From an uncultured Acidobacteriota bacterium (GTDB lineage: Bacteria > Acidobacteriota > Terriglobia > Terriglobales > Acidobacteriaceae): 64,000 nucleotides of DNA. The stretch is from the NCBI GenBank assembly GCA_903832055.1, contig CAILAC010000016.1:310001-374000 (forward strand). The letters are read 5' to 3'. This document shows positions 31,937-39,698 of the stretch, one piece after another; position 1 is the stretch's first letter, and each line of letters begins with the position of its first letter. The notes under the pieces were generated by a model. The model was not told the DNA's origin, made no database searches, and saw only the letters and a list, made by a program, of their open reading frames with translations. Made by a program: the position numbers and the translations under genes.

Positions 31937-34384
31937 TCAAGGAAGGGCAAATGCGATATACATGCCTCCGGTGGGCGACTTGGGATCGCGGCCCCCACTG
32001 GCTGCGATGACCACGAATTGTTTGCCATCGACAGAGTAAGTCGACGGAGTCGCCAGGCCACCGAAAGGTAACTCTGTCTCCCAAAGCAACTCACCGGTAT
32101 GACTATCGAAAGCGCGGAACTTTCTGTCGTAAACCGTTGCTCCAATAAAGATAAGCCCGCCGGCAGTAACGATCGGTCCGCCGTAGTTTTCTGAGCCGGT
32201 ATTCTTCATACCCTGCGCCGCAAGAGCGGGGTATTCACCAAAGGGAATCTTCCAAAGATATTTGCCTGTATTCAGGTCGATGGCGTTTAGAGTTCCCCAG
32301 GGAGGCGTAATTGCTGGGTAACCATCAGGATCGAGGAACTTGTGGTATCCAGTGAAACTGTAGGTATTTCCATCCGGCGTCACTGCTTGCGGCTTTGTCG
32401 TGGCGTCCACTCCGATATAGCGCAGGAGTGCGTCGAGCTCTGCGCCTTCAAGCGAAGGCTGGCCAGGCATGCGCCCTTTGCCACCATGAATAATCGCAAC
32501 GGATTGGGCTGCGGTCAGCCTCTGGCCCAGACCGACAAGCATGGGAAAGGCCGGAGCCGTGCCTTCCAAATGTTGACCGTGGCATACGGCGCATCGCTGA
32601 TGGTAGACCCTGTCGCCGACTTCGTTATTGATCTGGCCTGGCTCAAGCGGCTTGGCTGCCAGCGCTGCTGCGAGCTCCTTCTTGTCGCCCCCAGCTGCGT
32701 CGCCAGGCTGATCGACTGCCTTGATATAGGCCAGCAATGCAGTTAGTTGTTCACCGCCCACGTTGGGCAGCGAAGGCATGCGACCCTGCCCCTGATGAAT
32801 CACCTGCGTAATCTGCTGGTCGGTCAGACGCTTCTCAATCCCCAGGAGCGAAGGAAATGCGGGTGGAGAACCGGCGCGGTCAGCTCCATGGCAGACAGCG
32901 CACTGGGCCTGGTACGCAGCAGCTCCAGGGCTGCCGCCCGACTTGCTCTCGACCAGGCCGCCAGTCCACGCCATTTCATTTTCATTCACGTAGAGAACGC
33001 CAGTAGAACGGTCGACCGCCGGACCACCCCACTCTCCACCACCATCGAAGCCGGGGAAAATGATGGTCTGCTTATTCACACTGAAGGGAATAAACTGCCC
33101 ATCGCTGCGAAAGCTCCTGAATTGCTCAACGGCCCACGTATGCGCCTCAGAGGTACGGGTCGTCAGCATCTCTTCGGTCAGCCGCTGCCGCCCGAATGGC
33201 TCCGGAGCAATCGGCATCGGCTGCGTAGGTGAAGTGACCTCGCCGGGCACACTGCTGACGGGATAAGGGCGCTCTTCAATGGGAAACAGAGGCGCGCCCG
33301 TGACGCGGTCAAACACGTACAGGTAACTCTGCTTGGTCGTCTGTGCGATGGCATCAACCATCTTGCCGTTGTGTTTGATGGTCACCAGAGCCGGCGGCGA
33401 TGGGAAATCACGATCCCAGATGTCGTGATGAACGCCCTGAAAATGCCAGAGGCGCTTGCCTGTTTCTGCGTCAAGGGCCAGTAGAGTATTTGCAAAAAGA
33501 TCGTTGCCCACGCGGTCGCCACCGTAGAAATCAAACACCGCTGAGCCGGTCGGGACATAAACAATTCCGCGCTTCTCATCGAGCGACATACCCGCCCAGT
33601 TGTTGGCCGCGCCAGACACCTTCCAGGCCTCTTTCGGCCAGGTGTCATAGCCAAATTCATCAGGATGAGGAATGGTATGAAAGCTCCAGCGAAGCGCACC
33701 CGTATGCACGTCAAAGGCGCGAATATCTCCCGGCGGTGCAGGATGCGTTTCCGGATTGCGACCACCGACGATGATCATGTCTTTGTAGATCATGCCAGGG
33801 GTGGTGAGCACGATGGATTGCTGCTCAAAATCACCGTTCAGGCCCTTGCGCAAGTCTTTACGCAAGTCAATGCGACCATTCTCACCAAACTCAGGAATCG
33901 GTTTGCCCGTGGCAGCATCCAGCGCATACAGGAAATTCATGACACCGGCAAAAATGCGGCTCTGCCCGCCGTCTGACCAGAATGCCACTCCCCGCGCTGG
34001 CTGGGTTCCTTTGATACCGGAATCAAAAGTCCAGATAAGTTTGCCCGTGGCTGCGTCAAGCGCGACCACCTTTTGCGAAGGCGTATAGGTGTACAGAATC
34101 CGACCGACGATGATTGGATTGGCTTGAAGGCCACCCTTTTCGCCAGTATCAAATTGCCACGCCACCTTGAGCTTATGGACGTTTCCACGATTGATCAGCG
34201 AAAGGCTTGAGTAATGATCTCCATCGCGATTGCCGTGATACACCGGCCAGTCGATGTCTGCCTGAGATTTGTCACTCAAGGCACTCGCCGCGACCAAAGC
34301 CGGACGACCAGCGCCAAATTCGAAGAATGCCGCTGCGAAGAGAGCCACAAATATCAAGACCCGCCGGATTCTTTTCAAAATCAC
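31937..34384 (-). CDS. PQQ-dependent glucose/alcohol-type dehydrogenase with two inserted cytochrome c domains
   Basis: A periplasmic quinoprotein predicted to oxidise glucose or a similar polyol. One N-terminal hydrophobic helix (VLIFVALFAAAFF) serves as signal or anchor. The eight-bladed propeller begins WPVYHGNRDGDHYSSL and shows W-docking repeats (ALDAATGKLIWTF, VHTGALRWSF, ALDAETGKRLWHF). Two CAVCHG haem c motifs lie about 100 residues apart, each followed by a GRMP Met ligand region, inserted before the last two blades (AIDLNTGKYLWKI, AFDSHTGELLWET). This gives an internal electron path. I place the start at GTG 34384 or TTG 34378; the frame is open to 34459. A FixL/FixJ-type pair is divergent. 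Confidence 0.88.
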   Translation of the reverse strand: MILKRIRRVLIFVALFAAAFFEFGAGRPALVAASALSDKSQADIDWPVYHGNRDGDHYSSLSLINRGNVHKLKVAWQFDTGEKGGLQANPIIVGRILYTYTPSQKVVALDAATGKLIWTFDSGIKGTQPARGVAFWSDGGQSRIFAGVMNFLYALDAATGKPIPEFGENGRIDLRKDLRKGLNGDFEQQSIVLTTPGMIYKDMIIVGGRNPETHPAPPGDIRAFDVHTGALRWSFHTIPHPDEFGYDTWPKEAWKVSGAANNWAGMSLDEKRGIVYVPTGSAVFDFYGGDRVGNDLFANTLLALDAETGKRLWHFQGVHHDIWDRDFPSPPALVTIKHNGKMVDAIAQTTKQSYLYVFDRVTGAPLFPIEERPYPVSSVPGEVTSPTQPMPIAPEPFGRQRLTEEMLTTRTSEAHTWAVEQFRSFRSDGQFIPFSVNKQTIIFPGFDGGGEWGGPAVDRSTGVLYVNENEMAWTGGLVESKSGGSPGAAAYQAQCAVCHGADRAGSPPAFPSLLGIEKRLTDQQITQVIHQGQGRMPSLPNVGGEQLTALLAYIKAVDQPGDAAGGDKKELAAALAAKPLEPGQINNEVGDRVYHQRCAVCHGQHLEGTAPAFPMLVGLGQRLTAAQSVAIIHGGKGRMPGQPSLEGAELDALLRYIGVDATTKPQAVTPDGNTYSFTGYHKFLDPDGYPAITPPWGTLNAIDLNTGKYLWKIPFGEYPALAAQGMKNTGSENYGGPIVTAGGLIFIGATVYDRKFRAFDSHTGELLWETELPFGGLATPSTYSVDGKQFVVIAASGGRDPKSPTGGMYIAFALP

Positions 34385-34642
34385 CTCTCTGCAGAGTAAC
34401 GAAGCGCATTGGAATGAACGCGGCAAGCCTTTGTTTACAACTTTCCCGGGTCTGCGCAATTCAAGCCCCGTGCTTTGTCAGCGGCGAGAATCATAGCAGT
34501 CCGTGGCCGCCGGAAGAAAGACCGTTACGACGGCGCGGAACCGACCATCGGGAATCGGCCATCGACCCTGCATGAGGCACTGGAATCCGAGTTTGGGCCA
34601 TCCTCAATACTTCAGCTGAGTTGACAATCAAGAGAAGGCTTC

Positions 34643-36220
34643 GTGGTCTGCGAGGTCCACGTCTATCATTGCAGTATGGACGCGCGCTCCCGCTTTGTCG
34701 ATGGCCGCTGGATGCGGTATTGCATTCGCCCAGTAGCTGTCGCTGCCTTCTTTGTCTACGTCACCTCGCTGCTGACCCTTGCCTTGCAGCGCATCTTTCC
34801 CTACCCGTTTCTATTTCTCTTTTTTGGAGCGGTCATGGGAAGCGCGTGGTTCGGAGGCGCTGTTAGTGGCGCTATCTCGGTGGCTCTCTCCACGCTGGTC
34901 GTAGCTTTCTTTTTTGTGCCGCCCTATTACTCATTCACGATCAGCGATGCGGCGATGCCTTACTTTATTTCTTATATAGTTTGCGCTGCGCTGGTCAGCT
35001 GGGCGAGCGCCTACCGTCGCCGCGCAGAAAATCTGATCCGCGAGTCACGTGATCTGCTCGAAGTCCGCGTCCAGGAACGCACCGCCGCATTGAATCGCTC
35101 CAACTCCGAGTTGCAAGAGAGCGAACGCAACCTGCGAGAATTGACCGAAGCATTGCCTCAGCAAATCTGGCGTGCCGACAGCGACGGTTCCATCGATTAC
35201 TGCAACTCTCACCTTCTGAGTTATACCGGGCAATCACTTGAGGAAATGCTGAGTTCGCGATTCCTCACCTGCCTGCATCCGGAAGAGGTTGCAAGCTTCG
35301 TCGACGCCTGGCGCGATGCCCGCAGAAGCGGTAACGGATTGGAAGGGGAGTGGAGAGTTCGCGGCGCAAATGGAGGCTACCGCTGGTTCCTGATTCGCGC
35401 AGTTCCTCATCGATCAGAAAGCGGCGCAATTCAGTGTTGGTATGGAACACACATTGACATGGAAGAGCGCAAGCGCGCCGAATTGGCTCTGGCCAATTCA
35501 CAGTCGCAATTGGCTCATGTCACACGCGTGATGAGCATGGGCGAGGTTACAGCATCCATAGCACATGAAATCAATCAGCCCCTGACTGCCATAGTGACCC
35601 ATGCCTATGCCTGCCTGGGATGGCTAAAAGCTGAAAATGCTGAACGCGCGCAAAGGACCATTGAGAAAATCATTCAAGAGGGCACTCATGCCGGAGCCGT
35701 TGTTACGAGGCTTCGCGCACTGTTCCTCAAGGGCGAATCGCAGCGGACATCTGAATCCATCAACCAGATCATCCTCGATACACTGCGCCTGTTGCGTGGC
35801 GAATCCGTTCGCCGCGGTGTCCGCCTGCGCATTCAACTCGACAGCGACTTGCCAACTGTTTACGTTGATCGAGTGCAGTTGCAGCAAGTGCTTCTCAATC
35901 TGGCAGTCAACGGGCTCGACTCAATGGAGGGATTAGACCTGATGCGAGCTGAACTCACCATTCAAAGCACTTGCGACCAACACCAAAATGTTGTGGTCAG
36001 GGTAATAGACCTGGGCGCGGGAATTGATCCAAAACTCTTAAGCAGAATCTTTGATCCGTTCTTTACAACAAAGGAGAAAGGGCTCGGCATGGGCCTTGCG
36101 ATTAGTCGCACAGTCATCGAAGCCCATGAGGGCAAGCTGACCGTGATTGCCAATCCCGACGGTGGATCAATTTTTGAAGTGACAATTCCTGCTCAAACAC
36201 ACACCAGGGAGGAGTTGTGA
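34643..36220 (+). CDS. PAS-domain sensor histidine kinase with KdpD-like membrane module
   Basis: 525 residues. Four membrane segments of DUF4118 type (about 27-122, with PYPFLFLFFGAVMGSAWFGG) are followed by a short coiled coil, a PAS domain (about 163-285), the HisKA phosphoacceptor ASIAHEINQPL (His308) and a HATPase domain ending with VIDLGAGIDPKLLSRIFDPF, FFTTKEKGLGMGLAISRT. This is FixL/TodS-like organisation without a receiver. The start at GTG 34643 is favoured by AGAAGG four bases upstream. It overlaps the response regulator by 4 bp and is divergent from the PQQ dehydrogenase, whose control is a plausible but unproven role. Confidence 0.93.
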   Translation: MVCEVHVYHCSMDARSRFVDGRWMRYCIRPVAVAAFFVYVTSLLTLALQRIFPYPFLFLFFGAVMGSAWFGGAVSGAISVALSTLVVAFFFVPPYYSFTISDAAMPYFISYIVCAALVSWASAYRRRAENLIRESRDLLEVRVQERTAALNRSNSELQESERNLRELTEALPQQIWRADSDGSIDYCNSHLLSYTGQSLEEMLSSRFLTCLHPEEVASFVDAWRDARRSGNGLEGEWRVRGANGGYRWFLIRAVPHRSESGAIQCWYGTHIDMEERKRAELALANSQSQLAHVTRVMSMGEVTASIAHEINQPLTAIVTHAYACLGWLKAENAERAQRTIEKIIQEGTHAGAVVTRLRALFLKGESQRTSESINQIILDTLRLLRGESVRRGVRLRIQLDSDLPTVYVDRVQLQQVLLNLAVNGLDSMEGLDLMRAELTIQSTCDQHQNVVVRVIDLGAGIDPKLLSRIFDPFFTTKEKGLGMGLAISRTVIEAHEGKLTVIANPDGGSIFEVTIPAQTHTREEL

Positions 36221-36861
36221 ATCAATCTGTGCAGAGTACTTCCAGTATGACTGTATTCATTGTGGATGACGACGAAGCAATCCGCGATGCGATCTCAAAT
36301 CTGCTCGAAACTGAACATATCGCCTCCTTGTCTTTTGCGACGGCGGAGGAGTTCCTTGCTGAATGGCGAAAGGAAATGCCCGGCTGTTTGCTGCTCGATG
36401 TCAGGCTGCCCGGCATCACGGGCATTGAGTTACAAGAGCGATTCCGGAACCTTGGCAGGGAAATCCCAATCATCATCATGACCGCGCACGGAGATATTCC
36501 AATGGTGCGGCGCGTAATGAAAGCTGGGGCGATCGAATTTCTCACCAAACCCTTTCAGCGGGAAGAACTGCTGATGGCGATTAGCCAGGGTTTTGAGCAG
36601 GACAAGGAGCGGCGTCGCCTTGGCAGTCACGTCGAAGCTGTTCGTGGATTCTATCGAACCCTCACGCCGCGCGAGCGTGAAGTCATGGCACAAGTTACGG
36701 ATGGGCTGCTGAACAAACAAATCGCGGCCAACCTTGGCCTCAGCGAAATTACCGTCAAGCTGCATCGCCGTCAGGTAATGGAGAAGATGCGTGCATCTTC
36801 GCTGGCGGACCTGGTACGCATTGCAGCAGTCCTTGGTGATGTGTCGTATACAAAAGTATAG
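36217..36861 (+). CDS. FixJ/NarL-type response regulator
   Basis: 214 residues. The receiver domain has the acidic pocket DDDE, phosphoacceptor Asp61 in LLLDVRLPG, Thr in IIMTAHGD and Lys111 in LTKPF. The C-terminal LuxR-type helix-turn-helix reads LTPREREVMAQVTDGLLNKQ then LGLSEITVKLHRRQVMEKM. A GTG start at 36217 overlaps the kinase stop by 4 bp, with GGAGGA upstream. The kinase and regulator form one operon. It presumably activates transcription when phosphorylated; targets are not known. Confidence 0.95.
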   Translation: MNQSVQSTSSMTVFIVDDDEAIRDAISNLLETEHIASLSFATAEEFLAEWRKEMPGCLLLDVRLPGITGIELQERFRNLGREIPIIIMTAHGDIPMVRRVMKAGAIEFLTKPFQREELLMAISQGFEQDKERRRLGSHVEAVRGFYRTLTPREREVMAQVTDGLLNKQIAANLGLSEITVKLHRRQVMEKMRASSLADLVRIAAVLGDVSYTKV

Positions 36862-36960
36862 TTGCCCAGACGTGGAGTGGGTATTAGTCTTTGTTACAGC
36901 GGGGATACCTGACTTCGGTTCAATCGAACAACGAGGAGACAAGGGTTGCGCGAGGGTTAT

Positions 36961-37446
36961 ATGCAGGAACTGACTCTGCTGGGTGGTGTCTCGCAAATCC
37001 TCAATCGCCTTCGCAGGCGCATGCGAACCGGTGTGTACTCGCGGCGACCACTCGAAATTTTGCGGCTCGAAGTCGCCCTTGCTTCACGTCACGTTTGCTG
37101 CGACTGGTTCATTCGTCCGGCCGATGAGTGGGACCAGTGCTTATCAGCCTCGGCACGTGTCAAATTACAAAGCCAGCAGGTATTGCAAGATGCTCTGTTA
37201 ATGCGCGCGCTTATCTTCCAACACTTCCCCGAGATTCGCACGACGGACTTGTGCGCGTTTCGCCAGGCAGAGGGCGGCACGCGAGAACTCATTCTTACAG
37301 GTGCCATGCAACGCGATGATGAAATGCCAAGCAGCGTTCGTTCCCTCGCGATGCGTGCACACCTTTTCGGCTTTCAATTCATGCAGAATGATGGCGTATT
37401 GTGCGCGCTTCCATTTGATGGAGTGCGTTCCAAACCGCGCAGGTGA
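36961..37446 (+). CDS. Conserved-looking hypothetical protein
   Basis: 161 residues, soluble, with no signal or membrane helix. I do not recognise a family. Visible features are an arginine-rich N-terminus (ILNRLRRRMRTGVYSRRP), LEVALASRHVCCDWFIRPADEWD, and a helical middle. The ATG at 36961 has GAGG about five bases upstream and is preferred over an earlier TTG. It follows the response regulator by 99 bp in the same direction and may be part of that operon. Confidence 0.55.
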   Translation: MQELTLLGGVSQILNRLRRRMRTGVYSRRPLEILRLEVALASRHVCCDWFIRPADEWDQCLSASARVKLQSQQVLQDALLMRALIFQHFPEIRTTDLCAFRQAEGGTRELILTGAMQRDDEMPSSVRSLAMRAHLFGFQFMQNDGVLCALPFDGVRSKPRR

Positions 37447-37473
37447 CCGAGTGCAGTTACTCCAATAAAAATA

Positions 37474-37502
37474 GACCGCGTGCTCATGGCTAAGACGCGG
37501 TC
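37474..37502 (-). terminator. Terminator hairpin between the hypothetical gene and amt
   Basis: GACCGCGT (37474-37481) pairs with ACGCGGTC (37495-37502) with a 13-base loop. On the minus strand it is followed by TATTTTTATT, so it should terminate amt transcription (about 135 bp past its stop). It may also act on plus-strand reads. Confidence 0.75.
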
Positions 37503-37636
37503 AATCGATTCAAAAATGGTGATCCGTCAAAGCCATACGGATATTGAAAATCTGAATTGGGACGGGAGGTTCATTGCTTTCAATGAACCTCTCGTTCACC
37601 ATCGAAACAGGCGCTCCGTAACGGTGTAAGCCCGTC

Positions 37637-39217
37637 TTAGCGGCTTGCGCCGGTGAGTTCCGCAGGCAGGCCTGCTGGCGCAGCCGAGCCCGAAACCACG
37701 TATTCAGGGTAGGCAGAGTAGCCGTGCTCGTGAAGATCGAGTCCGTGCAGTTCACCCTCAGCGGATACGCGCAGTTGACCAGTAAGATTGACCAGCCACA
37801 TCACCAGCATTGCGACGGAGAATGTTGACAACGTAATGATTGCATTGCCGATGAACTGCGCCTCGAAAAGCGTCCATCCGCCACCGTAGAAAAGTCCCTT
37901 GAGCGCCGCAGAGTTATCCGGGCCGGCAGGGCCAGATGCGCCGAATTGGCCTGTAGCAAATAGCCCGAGCGACCATGTACCCCAGATGCCGCAGAATCCA
38001 TGCACAGGTACAGCGCCAATCGGATCGTCGATGCGAAGCCATTCAAGCAACTCGACTCCGGCGACAACGATAAATCCTGCAACGCCGCCGAGAATGATTG
38101 AGCCCAGCGGTGATACCCAATAGCAGGGGCAGGTGATGGCGACAAGACCAGCAAGAAATCCATTGACAGTGCAGGCGAGATCCCACTTCTTCGTGAGGAA
38201 GTAGCCGTAGATCATTGCCGTGAGTCCTGCCGCGCAAGCTGCCAGAGTGGTGTTCGCGGCAACGCGCCCGATGCCGATGAAATCCACCGCGGAGAGCGTC
38301 GAGCCGGGGTTGAAGCCGTACCATCCGAACCACAGAATCAAGCCGCCGGCAGCGGCGATCGTAAGGTCATGAGGTGGCATCGGACCACCGCCATCTCGTT
38401 TGAATTTGCGACCAAGCCGTGGCCCAAGAACAATGGCTCCAGCCAGAGCAATGAACCCGCCAATCGTGTGTACCACGGTCGAGCCGGCAAAGTCATGGAA
38501 GCTTTGACCAAGTGTCGGTAGAAATTGCCCCGAGGTACCCATGAGTGCCAGGAACCCATCCGGACCCCATGCCCAGTGGCCGATGATCGGATAGATGAAA
38601 CCCGAAACAGCCAATGAATAGAGCAGATCGCCGACGAAACCGGTACGTCCAATCATGGCGCCCGAGGTAATCGTTGAGCAGGTATCAGCAAACGCGAACT
38701 GGAAGAGCCAGAAAGCGAGAAATGCTACACCAGAGGCCTCATATGTATCCGGTGCACCTTGCAAGAAGAACCAGTGATAGCCGATAAGTCCATTGCCATG
38801 GCTAAACATGAACGAGAAGCCGATTGCATAGAAGAGAAGTCCGCAAAGACAGGTATCAACGATACATTCCATCAGCACATTGACGGTTTCGCGTGAACGG
38901 CAGAATCCAGCTTCCAGCATCGTGAAACCTACCTGCATCGCAAACACAAGGAAGGCCGCCAGCAGCACCCAGGTCGTATTGATGGGGTTCACCAGATCAG
39001 CAGCTTTTGGACCCGCATCCGCCGCATAGACCTTGGTCAGAAATGCCCCTGTCGCCACCGCCATGATGAGTAACGTCAGGCCAACGCCTGACAGTTTGCC
39101 CACCAGCAGGGTCGCGCCGTAACGCCGCCACTGTGGTTCGCTCAAACGATTCTTCAACCGGGTCAGCTTCTGCGAAAAGGAGAGAGAATCCCCTCGCTGC
39201 ATCATGAGATTCATCAT
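37637..39217 (-). CDS. amt: Ammonium transporter
   Basis: An 11-helix Amt/MEP/Rh channel for ammonium uptake in the inner membrane. 526 residues from the chosen start, longer than the common 400-430 because of an N-terminal extension that includes one extra hydrophobic segment and a VYAADAG cleavage-like site. Typical motifs: MLEAGFCRSRETVNVLMECI, DFAGSTVVHTIGGFIALAGA, ILWFGWYGFNPGSTL and DDPIGAVPVHGFCGIWG with the pore histidines. ATG 39217 has AGAGGT seven bases upstream. There is no adjacent glnK/glnB gene. A nitrite reductase 3.5 kb away also serves nitrogen assimilation. Confidence 0.95.
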   Translation of the reverse strand: MMNLMMQRGDSLSFSQKLTRLKNRLSEPQWRRYGATLLVGKLSGVGLTLLIMAVATGAFLTKVYAADAGPKAADLVNPINTTWVLLAAFLVFAMQVGFTMLEAGFCRSRETVNVLMECIVDTCLCGLLFYAIGFSFMFSHGNGLIGYHWFFLQGAPDTYEASGVAFLAFWLFQFAFADTCSTITSGAMIGRTGFVGDLLYSLAVSGFIYPIIGHWAWGPDGFLALMGTSGQFLPTLGQSFHDFAGSTVVHTIGGFIALAGAIVLGPRLGRKFKRDGGGPMPPHDLTIAAAGGLILWFGWYGFNPGSTLSAVDFIGIGRVAANTTLAACAAGLTAMIYGYFLTKKWDLACTVNGFLAGLVAITCPCYWVSPLGSIILGGVAGFIVVAGVELLEWLRIDDPIGAVPVHGFCGIWGTWSLGLFATGQFGASGPAGPDNSAALKGLFYGGGWTLFEAQFIGNAIITLSTFSVAMLVMWLVNLTGQLRVSAEGELHGLDLHEHGYSAYPEYVVSGSAAPAGLPAELTGASR

Positions 39218-39698
39218 GGAATACCTCTGTATGGATTGTGTTGGTTTCAACGTTAAGAAGATGATGTACAACGAGTGCGACTATCAACTGAGCAACAAAT
39301 ACGCCGCCCAGTCTGAATGTGGTGTCAAAGCCAGATTTCAATAGCAATTTGCGGAAAATCTCTGTTGCCGTCGTCCGCCAGTTTCAAGAATCAAGACTGT
39401 CGATGGTTCGAAGTGCGCGCGTCCAAAAGCCCACGCGTCCTGCGGATAGGTTGCCTGATTCGATCAAGTACGGGTGAGCATTTGGGGAATGCCCCAGCGT
39501 TGTGCACTTGCGTTTGAATGACTTCTTGAGTCCAAACTAGAGGTTTCTCTAAATATTCACAACTATACCTTGGTATAGGTTGCGTCAGTGAGCGAAGTAT
39601 GTTGCCCTCAACGCAAGATTGAAATCGCCTCGATGCACGAACAACAATGCCGCTGCAGACAGAGCAGCGGCATCGCGGTGAATCTATCAGTAGTCGCC
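39218..39698. other. 481-bp amt upstream region with a 16-bp palindrome
   Basis: No gene is seen. A perfect palindrome CTATACC-TT-GGTATAG at 39563-39578 is a candidate regulator-binding site. It lies about 345 bp upstream of the amt start and 120 bp downstream of the GH20 stop. I found no clear sigma54 promoter for amt. Confidence 0.45.

Noticed and set aside
39218-39560. Sigma54 promoter for amt
   Set aside because: No GG-N10-GC pair with adequate flanks was found on the minus strand.
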